Assembly (NCBI GenBank): GCA_947846985.1
Contig: CANTUZ010000001.1
Coordinates: 186,382,455-186,446,454, forward strand
Direction of reading: 5' to 3'
Length of the DNA stretch: 64,000 nucleotides
Origin: Fratercula arctica
Lineage: Eukaryota > Chordata > Aves > Charadriiformes > Alcidae
Of this stretch, positions 48,672 to 58,800 are shown in pieces. The notes beneath the pieces were generated by a model that was not told the origin of the DNA, did no database searches, and saw only the letters and a program-made list of their open reading frames with translations. The position numbers and the translations under genes were made by a program. Within the stretch, counting starts at the first letter, position 1. Each line of letters opens with the position of its first letter.

Positions 48672-50015
48672 AAAGTAGATACATATTCTAATGTAAGTAT
48701 TCATTATCTGTGCTTTGCAAATATACTTATTAACCCCTGCCAGTAACCTTTGCAGCTGCGTACATGTATATTCGGCACAAAATTCTTCCTTTCTTGTACA
48801 TCCAAAAATCCTATTGAACTCAGTATTGAATTTTAATTTTTAGCAAATGCAAGATCAAGGACCAATTAGTTGATGATACAAGCTCTGTGGAATGGAAAAA
48901 CTGAAAATTATCAGTTATGAAGGCATTGTACTGGTTTGTATATTTAGGTTTGGCTATCTTTAAGGTAGTAATAAGAACAGATTATTGGTTTTATAACACT
49001 AATTTGTTCTGAATTTTACACTTCAAATCCTTCAGATGAATAGCTCAATTTAAGATACAGCTCTCATAACTGAAGACTCATGTGCTCTTCATTTGAACAA
49101 GGTTTTCTGGATCAGGACCATTGTTTATTCAATCAGTTTGTTCTTTTAAGATCTTAAAGGTCTAAATGATTTAATCAATACTGAAATGAATCATTTCCGT
49201 TACTGAGATATTTGCCTACGGTAATTCATCATTTGATATAGATATTGCTATGTTTCAAATAGTGACAGTTACGGTAATTGATTAATGCAATCCAATGTAC
49301 CATTCCAATATCCATTTTCCATTTTTGATGTGCTAAAAAATATTCCAGCATTTTGATTTTCTTCTTATTTTCTTTTATGAAATAAAATCTGGGAGATAGA
49401 AACACTGCGTGAAGAAAAAATAATGAGGGTTGAATGGAAGTAAAGGTCAGATATTATGTAGAAAGTTGCAGATGGCACTGTATGTCATTAACATTGCTAA
49501 CATCTAAAAAGATGTAACAGTGCTGCCTACTGGTAAGATGTAGTAGTATTAAAGCATTAAAGTCAGTGTAGTGAAACAGTGTGTGCCATATCTTTCATTG
49601 TAACAACAGTGTTCTCTAGTTTTTTACGCCCTGGTAAGTATTGACAAGATTCATGGTTTTGCTTCAGGATTAATAACACATTCTTACATGTGTCACTTGC
49701 GTGGAAACTGGATGTGCAAAATAAAAGATGTAATTATTTTTCATGGATACTTGTAAAATTCTGTTCTCACATAATTGTACGCATTCTGAAATTTTTGTAG
49801 TGAAATTGTCTATATTAGGTATAAAATTGTTTTTAACAATGTTGCCCTGCTTAGCGATAAGTTGCCACATGAAAAATGGTCTTATTTCACGTTACTTGTA
49901 AAGACTTGTAAAAAGCAAAAATGGCAAGCATTTTAATAGTACTAAATAAGAATACATAGCAGATGCAGAGCTTCTTATCCAAGAAAATAAAATCATTTTG
50001 TAAAAAACTCAGTAA
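48672..50015. other. Unique AT-rich DNA, no gene seen
   Basis: Nothing recognised. Confidence 0.55.
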
Positions 50016-50062
50016 TTTTACTTTTAAAGATGGAGAAACTGAGACAGTGGATTACTAAGATT
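50016..50062 (-). mobile_element. Possible CORE/MIR-type SINE fragment (minus strand)
   Basis: The string AAAGATGGAGAAACTGAGAC matches the reverse complement of the highly conserved MIR/CORE-SINE 3' segment (sense form CTCAGTTTCC...CATCTGTAAAATG). It is flanked by TTTTA on one side and GATTACTAAG on the other, both also plausible matches. Only about 45 nt are convincing, so this could be a chance match. Confidence 0.35.
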
Positions 50063-52779
50063 AAAATTTTAAACTTCGTTGTCTAAAGTTATGCTCTTAA
50101 ATTCATATTTAAGTGTTATTTTCAGGAGTAAGGAACTATTTCACACCTCTGGGAATTACAAACTGTTGTTGAGATATCTAAGGGAATTATGAGTTTGCCT
50201 CTACGTATGCAATTTCAAAACAGGGATTGATATCAACAGTGCAGTAAAATTGGGGTATAAGCCTGGTGGGCTAACCTCCCATCTTCCATCTCCAGTACAG
50301 CACTTTGTCTGCTGATATTATCAATTACAAATGCAGGCCAATTATTTACTTACATCGATGTAAGGAGCTCCCTACCTATTTATTTAAAAAAAAAATACAC
50401 AATTATTCTAGGGTTAATAAATGGAAGCTTTTTGAGACAGTGGTCCTATTTGAAGACACAACCAAAAGCAAAAGACAGAGGTCAAAGAAACAGTCTGGTG
50501 TCCCTATGGTAAGCTGCTTTAGCCCAGCAGTGAGGAGATGGAAATACTGAGGAGTTCTATCAGCCAGGCAAGACAAGATGTAGTCATTCATATGCATAGC
50601 TCCTTCTTCCCCCGGTGTAGGGCCTCTTTCTTCTGTTGAAATATCTTCCCTGGGAGTCACAGACTGTAAGCCTGGGCTGCCTGCTGGAGCTTGGTATCAG
50701 TCATGGAGATGATTCAGGGAGCTAATGATACTTGTAGCTAATTATCTCATGCCACCTTGTCCTTGATTATCTTCGGGGAAAAATGAAGAGATGCTACAAC
50801 AAAGAACTAATTCTTGTATCTTCTGCCACTCTTCTACTTGAGGCATCTGTTGAGATAATAGGTAAAAAAGGACTAGTTCCAGGAAAACTGCGCCTTCTCC
50901 TCTTAAAAGAAACTGTTTGGTTATTGCTAGTTAATACGGCAGTTCATTTAAAATCTGTAAATCAAAGATATATACAGCTGATAGTGGTGCACAACCTTTT
51001 TGATTGCTGCAGGAACACAGGCATTTTGTAAGTTTCTAATGACCAGTGAAATCTGAATGCGTAATTTTTACAATGGGATGCTTGATAAATGTTAGTAACA
51101 TTTAGGATGCAATATTTACAAAAAATGGTCACTACAGTGTTATGCCATGCATACTACCAGTCCTGGTTCACTTGCATATATTTTATGCATCTTGTACCTG
51201 ACTAACAAAGATGCTGTGGTATTCCATATGATTACATATCATATCTCAAATGCAATTTTACATGTAAATATCTGTGTTACCACTCAGAGGCAATAATTCT
51301 TTTAAAAATGAGATCACCCCTGCAAAGATGATGGAGTTTGAAAAGCATTCCGTCCCCAAACTTTTGATTTTCACTGACAGCAGAAGAGATGTGTCTTTTT
51401 CCCCTCACTTCAGCCACTTCTCCACCTTTCTTCTCTCAGTGAGACTCCAGCCCTAGCAGGTAACATTGTATAAAAGCAGTCAATAAAAATTTAGGATCAC
51501 ATTTATGTTTGATTAGCCTGTTTTTTATTTCTTACAATTTCATCTGACTGCCAAATCTAAGCAATTGAGCCCCATGACACAAAGAATTTAGCACATCATA
51601 ACATATTGACTGAGAAAGCATTAATAAGTACTGTATAACATTATTATCCCTGTATCCTAAGCAGGCATGGTATGAAAACTGCATTTGCATTGTTGTAGCC
51701 ATTTTTGCATTGTTCTTCCAGGATGAATACAGCAAGTAAAATGTCATCGTAGATTATGTAATAAAATGTCTGAAACTGTAATGCAGCCATGTAAAAATGC
51801 AGTTTAACACGATGTGCTGTAGCATAATGCAGAGCAATTAGATAAATTACTGTTAAAAATAGATGAAAAATCCATTCCAATGTATGCTTAGCTCACAGAG
51901 GGATATTCTCTTCCCTTATGCCTTACAACCCAGAGTGGAAGGTCCAAGAAGCTGTCAGCCTCATTTGTTTTCCATCATGAGTATTGAGGGAAAGTAAATT
52001 TGACTCAAAAAACTTTAAAACTTCTCTTCAGCATATACTACATTCAGGGAGGTTCAAGAATGAGTTTCTACCTACTCTTCCATATAAGAAACGGAGATGT
52101 TCAATATCAGAAAAGAAGGGTAGAGAACCCAAATACACCTTTTTAACTCCTTATCCTCAACTCAGTGCTCTTTTCTTAAATTATCATCTCTTCCGGTTGT
52201 ATACTTAATTGGCTGGGGGGGTTTGGGTGTGAATCTTTCTTGTATCTTCCAGTGCAAGGCTAAGCCCATGATCTACCAACTGGATAGTCACCAATTCATG
52301 TGAAGTTCTGCGGCCATAGCAGGATAACCGATCAGGCTGGTACGCTAAAGGATCCTGCGATGGTTAAGCCAGATCAGGCTTCAGAAGAATGGTTTGTACT
52401 ACGTTATGGGAAGGAGGTGACTTGGATTAATGGGAAATCACTTTCAGAAAAGAAAGATACTTAAGAGCACCCTTCTGGGGAAGTGGAGCTCCAGGATAAT
52501 TTACAACTAGAGGATTGCTTAGGAATGGTGCAAAATACGAAGGAAGGAAACATGTGCAAGTGTTTTTTATTTTGCTGGCAGCTATGTGTTTCTAGTCATT
52601 ATTTTTGTAATTTTTTTTTTTTTTAGTAAAGCAACAAAAACATCACTAGGATGAGCCTTAGTTTCACTGGGGTACCATTGCAATTGGATTTTTAGGCTGT
52701 GTCTAGACTGTTAAATAAGACATATCTGGGATCATCCCTGTGCTCTGAGTCCCACTGCACAGAACAGCTGATGTCTATA
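50063..52779. other. Unique DNA, no gene recognised
   Basis: Poly-T tract at 52611-52624. Short open frames on both strands around 50.3-51.5 kb resemble nothing known. Confidence 0.5.
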
Positions 52780-52925
52780 GTGTAAATTCTCTGAGCTTCC
52801 AAAGCAATTTGTGGCAAGATCCACCTGCTTATTTGGAATGGTTCCTGAAATGTTCTCACTTCTGAACTGTGCCTGCAAATTGTCTAGGAGAGTGCTAGCT
52901 GGTATGAGTGAAAAGCATTTCAAGA
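52780..52925 (-). other. Exon-like open segment, unrecognised (minus strand)
   Basis: On the minus strand a pyrimidine-rich stretch ending CTCATACCAG (near 52901) resembles a splice acceptor. It is followed by an open frame reading ASTLLDNLQAQF, then RSENISGTIPNKQ. A CAG|GTGGAT donor-like sequence occurs about 75 nt downstream, giving a possible small exon of about 75 nt. The frame stays open beyond the donor. I recognise no protein. It lies on the same strand as the segments at 44.2 and 41.1 kb, which would be consistent with one split gene, but that link is speculation. Confidence 0.18.
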
Positions 52926-55203
52926 GCAATTTTAACAACTTAAAATGTAGGTGATCATATTGTAGTGCCAAGGAGTGTTTCAGGGCAGTATTTGATTTAC
53001 TAGTATAGATCAAACTGCCAAATCCCTGGAAGTGTCAGCAAATGGTGACTTTGGGATTATGAATGGATCCTTACTAGTCCCAGAGGAGTTGAGAAATTAG
53101 GTAGTGCTAAGCCTGATGAGCATTCAGATGAGGGACATCAGCCTGGGCTTTCATCTGTTACTGTACCTAATCAAACTTCAAAAAGAAAGAATTCCTGTTG
53201 TCAAAATAACGTTATTTTCTTACAAAATATGTCAGATGTCCTCTTTTGTTACTCGGAGGAGGGCATATATAAATTGAACAGATATGCCTACGTATCTGGT
53301 TTTGTTATCCCAGTTCCTGTGATGAGTTGGAGTAGTCAGAAAAGGCTTGACCCATAAAGAACAGGGTTTGGGTGCACACTACCTCTTGTACAAGAGCAGT
53401 CTTTACTCCCTACAGGACAAAATCTAGACATCTTCCTTAAAATTTAGTTTTCTTCCTTTTACTTTCTCATTTTTAGGTTCATCCGTATTTTGGCTGAGTG
53501 GGACTGCAGTTCTTATCAAGAAAAGGATTAGCTTTTGGCTACTGTTTCCTCTGCCTTTCTCCAGTTTGTTGCTCCATGTTCAGCTGTGGCTTTTCCCATC
53601 ACATACCAAGATTTGGTTATATTCCTTTTGACCTCGCTCTCCTCTCAGAAAGTTTGAGTTTGTACTGTTTTTTCCCCGTGCCTCAGCTTCCATATTGCAT
53701 TTATTATTTTGGCTAAGATTTGTCATTCATGAGCTATGCCCCTGAAATTGTGTTTGGTGTTCCTCTTGCCAGAAATCTGATGTGGATGTACCACTTGTGA
53801 GGCACCTGATGTGTTGAGAACCATGCAGTGCATCTTTTTCAAATCTCTCCTGGAGATGTTCCAATTTTTATGAGTAATTAAGAGTAGGAACTTCAAGACA
53901 AGTAGGATGTATTTGTATCAAAAATTCTTAAATGTTATGGTGGGATAGGTGCGATGTTTCTTATTATATCCTTTCTATTTAAAAAACAAACTTGATTTAA
54001 AACCCAAGTTTTGTTTCATCCCAATGCAAAGCAATAACAAGTTATTATTGCAAAATGTTTGAAGAATTGCAAAAGAGCTCCTCTTCAATCTGTAATTTGC
54101 AATATATCTTTCTGTTATGAATTAATGAGAAAGTGAATAATCACTGCAATGTTTACACCTATATAATGAAGTTCTAAGTAAGTCTTTGATCTGTCAGTTA
54201 CAGGTAAGGACATATGTCAAATGTCCTCAGTTCAGCATTGTGAGAAATTTCAGGGGACTGACTATTCATAGTGAAGCTGCTGGGAATACTTGGAAAGTTT
54301 TAGTTGTGAACATGCTTTAAATACCTTGCTGAATCAGATCATAGTAGGGGACTAGATACTACATGAGCCGCAAGGAGCTATGTAATTACTTAGATACTCA
54401 GTAACACTTTTATGTACCACGTCAAAGGTGGCATTTTGCAGGACTGCACAGCATTTATTGTAGGGCTTCCAGCTTTTTCACCACTTTTCACTCCTCTTCG
54501 TGCTGCACATTTGAAGAAGAGTACCCATGGTGCTGTGCTTCATGCGGAATGGACTCTTCTCCTTGGCTGCTAGGCATAATGCCTGCGAACTTTGCAGCTC
54601 TGAAGGGTCCTACGTGCAAATTTGTGAATCACTAACTGCCTCCAGTGTGCGGGGCTATCACAGCGGTGCCTCTCAGCATACACAGTAGCAGAACTTCTGG
54701 CACTTAGGTGACATCTTTTCATCCAGGGAGGCAAAGCTTTGGATTACTTTCATAGACTTACAGGCTTCAGTGCCACCTGGTATTTCGGGCACTTAATTGC
54801 TGTTTTGCAACTTTTCTGTGGGAACTGAGACTGTCTTTCAAAAATGCTTTCAATGTGTTTGTGTTGTACAATGGAAAGTGATGTAGTACATATTCATTGT
54901 ACCTGAGCTAGTACTGATCCACGCAAGTACCTCTACACAGCACAGCTGTATGTCCATGCAGAGACGCTCATTTTGGTATTAATGCTGAAAAGCCCTGCTG
55001 AGTTTCTGAGCTCCATTCTGCAGCTAGCTTGAATGATGATGGTTTGTGTTATATTTAACTGCAGAGTGTAGTCATGCCTTTAGACTTCCAAGTGAGACGC
55101 TCTGGATTCTGAGCAGCTTCAGTGTTCAAAAAATTTGTCATCTCTTCTGTCAAATAAATATAATTATTTTCTTGATAATATTACAGATGTGGTGAGCAAA
55201 ATG
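52926..55203. other. Unique DNA, no gene recognised
   Basis: A stretch near 54885-54995 (ACCTGAGCTAGTACTGATCC, then CCTCTACACAGCACAGC) has the look of an old sauropsid DNA-transposon-derived repeat, but I cannot assign it. Otherwise nothing was seen. Confidence 0.45.
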
Positions 55204-55223
55204 AAAAAAAAAAAAAAAAAAAA
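55204..55223 (+). repeat. Poly-A run, 20 nt
   Basis: Twenty A residues after GAGCAAAATG. It lies upstream of the SINE and is not its tail. Confidence 0.95.
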
Positions 55224-55782
55224 CCAAAACCACTACAATTTTGTTACAACTTTTGGCAAAGTATTTCATGAGGACTAACCTCAAAATAAGTTAGAATCCG
55301 AAGCTGGTTAGAAGGACTGTAAATAACAATATGGTAAGATATGAACTGGTGAATCCCAGATCCTTCTGGCATCTCTGCTCTTATTTAATTAATTATCCAG
55401 AGTACTACTAAACAGCATGTTAGTGAAGTCCAAAGAAGATACTAATTGGTTAGAGTTGTCAACACTAACAGCACTAAAAGAGTAAGAAAAGCTTTCAGCA
55501 CACCATAACTATCCGTCCAGGGATGAGGAAATCAAGATTCTGTCACTATTAAATTAATCTTAGAAAGTGTATATATAATCTCATTTGCCTTATCTTTTAT
55601 TTTATATTTTAACCATGTAGAAAGGTATCTGAGTACCCACAGAGACCGCAATAGAGGGAGCAGTCACACAACCAGAAAATTAGAATACTTTTGCCTCAAA
55701 GTAAGTTAATACACTCGAGAGAGGGTAAATTGAAATGCAGGAACCCAGACAAAAGAGACCTTGGGGTGAGGAAATGACAGTG
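55224..55782. other. Unique DNA, no gene seen
   Basis: Nothing recognised between the poly-A run and the SINE. Confidence 0.5.
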
Positions 55783-55967
55783 AGGCACACTGCACTAGGT
55801 CTTAGGCCACCTTGGTTTTATTCTTGTCTCTGTCGCTGGCTTGCTACATGACCTTGATCCAATCAGTTCCTTATTTTATGCCTTAGTTTTTTCATCTGTT
55901 AAAAAATGTGGATAATGGTACTGACTTGCTGATGAAAAATGCTTTACAAAATGTGGGTGCTATTAGG
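55783..55967 (+). mobile_element. Ancient tRNA-derived CORE/MIR-type SINE
   Basis: The sequence follows the order of a CORE-SINE/MIR element. First comes a tRNA-related head with a decayed B-box (CCTTGGTTTTATTCTTG in place of GGTTCNANTCC). Next is the core segment CTCTGTCGCTGGCTTGCTAC then ATGACCTTG, then GCCTTAGTTTTTTCATCTGT then TAAAAAATGTGGATAATGG. It ends with an L2-like 3' end (AAATGCTTTACAAAATG, TATTAGG). These blocks are conserved in MIR and in related SINEs of turtles, crocodiles and birds. Divergence is high and CpGs are lost, consistent with great age. Such elements do not move in modern birds. Some copies elsewhere in amniotes have been co-opted as regulatory sequence, but nothing here shows that. 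Confidence 0.85.
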
Positions 55968-56195
55968 TGCAGGGTATCAGATCACCAGGTCGGTAGCTAA
56001 TGGTTCATGAATTTGTAACTATACTGTAAAACTATGTAATCTGTAACTGTGATTTACTACAGGTAAAGCATTCTATTTAAGTCTGAGTCATGGTTAACCA
56101 AAACTGAAGGGTTTCAGTGAGAAAAAGATATTTTTTGGGGGGTGATGATTCAAGGACTTAACATATAGTTATATGTTATATTATATTTGGGGTTA
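55968..56195. other. Unique DNA between the SINE and CR1
   Basis: Short spacer with a local TATATAGTTATATGTTATATTA-like AT-rich patch just before the CR1 5' truncation point (about 56160-56190). AT-rich DNA of this kind is a plausible insertion context. Confidence 0.5.
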
Positions 56196-57352
56196 CAGCA
56201 TTGGTGGGTAAGGGAAGAGCAACTGATGTCATCTACCTGGGCTTGTGCAAAGCATTTGACACTGTCCCACATGACATTCTTGTCTCTAAATTGGAGAGAC
56301 ATGGATTTGCTGTATAGACCACTCAGTGGATAAGGATCGGCTGGATGGCCACACTCAAAAAGTTGCGGTCAACAGCTAAATGTCCAGGTGGTGACCAGTG
56401 GTAACTGACATTCCTCTGGGGTTGGTATTGGGACTGGCGCTGTTTAACATCTTTGTTGGCGACATGGATGGTGGGATTGAGTGCACTCTCAGCAAGTTCA
56501 CTGTGTGGTGCAGTCGACACACTGGAGGCAAGGGATGCCATCCAGAGGGATCTGGACAGGCTTGAGAGGTGGGCCCATGCAAACCTCATGAAGTTCAACA
56601 AGGCCGAGTGCAAGGTCCTGCATGTGGTTTGGGGCAGTCCCAAGCACAAATAGAAGCTGAGCAGAGAATGCATTGAGATCAGCCTTGAGGAGAAGGACTT
56701 TGGGGTGTTGGTGGATGAGAAGCTCAACATTACCCACCAATGCGTGCTTGCAGCCCAGAAAGACAATGTTTTCCTGGGCTGCATCAAAAGAAGCATGACC
56801 AGCATGTCGAGGGAGGTGATTCTGCCCCCCTGCTCTGGTGGGACCCCACCTGGAGTACTGCATCCAGCTCTGGGGCCCCCAATATAAGGAAGATATGGAC
56901 CTGTTGGAATGAGTCCAGTGGAGGGCCATGAAGATGATCAGAGGGTTGGAGTACCTCTCCTATGAAGACAGGCTGAAAGAGTTGGGGTTGTTCAGCCTGG
57001 ATGAGAAAAAGCTCCAGGGAAACCTTATAGCAACCTACCAGTACCTAAAGAGGGCCTACAAGAAAGCTGGGGAGGGACTTTTTACAAGGGCATGTAGTGA
57101 TAGGACGAGGGGTAATGGCTTCAAACTGAAAGAGGGAAGATCTAGATTAGATATCAGGAAGAAATTCTTTACTGTCAGGGTGGTGAGACAAACAGGTTGC
57201 CCAGAAAAGCTGTGGATGCCCCGTCCCTGGAAGTGTTCAAGGCCAGGCTGGATGGGGCTTTGAGTGGGAGGTGTCCCTGCCCATGGCAGGGGTGTTGGAA
57301 CTAGATGATCTTCAAGGTCCCTTTGAACCCAAACCATTCTATGTTTCCATGA
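56196..57352 (+). mobile_element. CR1 LINE, 5'-truncated, 3' end intact, RT core deleted
   Basis: A CR1 copy of about 1.15 kb that starts within the ORF2 reverse-transcriptase domain and runs to the 3' terminus. Recognisable blocks in order: [119 protein letters not shown] and GLFTRACSDRTRGNGFKL. They are followed by a 3' UTR with GGAACTAGATGATCTTCAAG, GTCCCTTTGAACCC and an ATTCTATG-type end. The element is broken: the catalytic FADD block expected after LSKF (near 56501) is missing through a small deletion, a Tyr codon has become TAG at 56651-56653, and the blocks fall in different frames. It makes no active protein. The antisense frames at 56323-56929 are shadows. Confidence 0.96.
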
Positions 57353-57889
57353 TATATGTATAGTTTGACTATTAGTTTTTCAGATGAGGTAGATTTTTTT
57401 AAACCGTGTCTAAAGCCATTTGTAGCAGATGCTCCAGTGCCTTGTGATAGATGCAGCATAAGAATGAGAAGGAGTTACCAGAATAGTGTTATCTAAGTTG
57501 ATACAAAGCTACCTAAGTTAGCTGTGTATGATTTGATCTGCGTGTCCCATTGCAGTCCCGTGCAGGCACAGAACCAACTGAGGTAGTTTCAGCATAGCAC
57601 TACTACACAAAGTTTGTCTTTGCTAATATATGGGACACGACTTGCGATGCAGGCGCTGGAACAGTGATCTGAGCGTGCGCATGAAACCTAGCATGTCTCT
57701 AGTTTGGCAGAGTTGCTGTGCTCGCTGAGTAAGTGCAAGAGCTGGTCTGTGCATGCATCTATACATCCTCTGGCCATTGCATATGACACCCAGATACGGC
57801 TCAGGTAATGTCTACAGTACACAAGGATATCCCTTAGCCAGGATTACTAATGGATAAAATCATGGGCTTCTGGTGGAATGTAGGTAGAA
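57353..57889. other. Spacer between two convergent CR1 copies
   Basis: About 540 nt of non-CR1 sequence. The part at about 57540-57740 keeps more CpG dinucleotides than most of the window (CACGACTTGCGATGCAGGCG, GAGCGTGCGCATG). I see no gene or promoter motif. It may be a fragment of an older unassigned repeat. Confidence 0.45.
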
Positions 57890-58800
57890 AGGGCGCTCTG
57901 GAGGTGGTGGGGCCCAATGCCCCACTCAAAGCACAGTTGACTTAGATCAGGCTGATCAGGATCTTTCCCAGTTGATTTTAAATCTCTCTGAGAGTGGAGA
58001 GCTGTTGCAGTGTTAGGCCACTTCACTGTGAATGAGTTTTTCCTATCATCTAATCAGAAATTCTTGTGTTGCAACTTGTGTCGATTGCCTTTTGTTGTGT
58101 CGCAGTGAACCTCTGGTTCCACCTTTCCACACCTTACCATTGAGAGTCCCTGAAGACAGCCTTCTCTTCTGAAGGCTGAACAAACCCAGTACTCTCAAAC
58201 TCTCCCCATAGATCATGTCCTGGCTCTCTTAGCACCTTGATGGTCTTCTGCTGGACTCAACATAGTGTGTTGGTGTCTTGTACAGAAGCCTATAGTATTG
58301 CAGATGCAGTGCCACAAGTGCCAAACAGGGAATAAATCACTTCCTTTGACCTCTCGCCTACCCTTTTGCTAACACAGTGTACAACTGGCCTTCTCAGCTG
58401 CAAGGGTGCATGCAAACTTATGTTCAACTTGTCTGTCAGGACTCCCCAGACCTTATTTGGAAAAGATGCTTTGTATCCTATTGACTCCTCGCCTCTAGTA
58501 TGGGGTTCTTATGCCCAGTTGCAATAATTTACACTTGCTTTTGCTGAGGTTCTGCATGAGGTTCTTCATCAGCTCACTCCTCTGGCCTACTGAGTTCCCT
58601 CTGAACAGTAGCCCAGTAGTGCTTCTACATCCCCTCCACACCCCCCACTTTGGGACCATCCGTGGACGTGCTGAGGATGTGCTCCATTCTGTTGCCCAGG
58701 CTGTTGATGAAGATTTTAAACAGTATTGGTCCCAGTACTGATCCCTGGGAAGCATCACTAGTATGTGTCTGCCAGTTGGTTTTCATACACCTCATCTCAA
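57890..58800 (-). mobile_element. CR1 LINE, minus strand, different subfamily, 5'-truncated
   Basis: Read on the minus strand, this runs from the end of the RT domain to near the 3' end. The decoded RT segment includes QGSVLGPILFKIFINSLGNR, then MEHILSTSTDGPKVGGVEG, which aligns with the CR1 block SVLGP-LF-IFIN-L-LSKFADDTK-GG. The plus-strand text shows typical CR1 antisense blocks: TTGTGTTGCAACTTGTGTCG, CTGAACAAACCCAGTACTCT and CAGTATTGGTCCCAGTACTG. The 3' region, at the low-coordinate end, is an older type (GCCCCACTCAAAGCACAG...TTGACTTAGATCAGGCTGAT). The catalytic FADD is replaced (STSTDG), so the copy is inactive. It diverges from the plus-strand copy next to it, so the two are independent insertions. 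Terminal short repeats are not clearly preserved. Confidence 0.92.

Noticed and set aside
56323..56929. Minus-strand frames of 143 and 160 codons, the longest in the window
   Set aside because: They are antisense to the plus-strand CR1 ORF2, whose sense translation gives clear reverse-transcriptase blocks.
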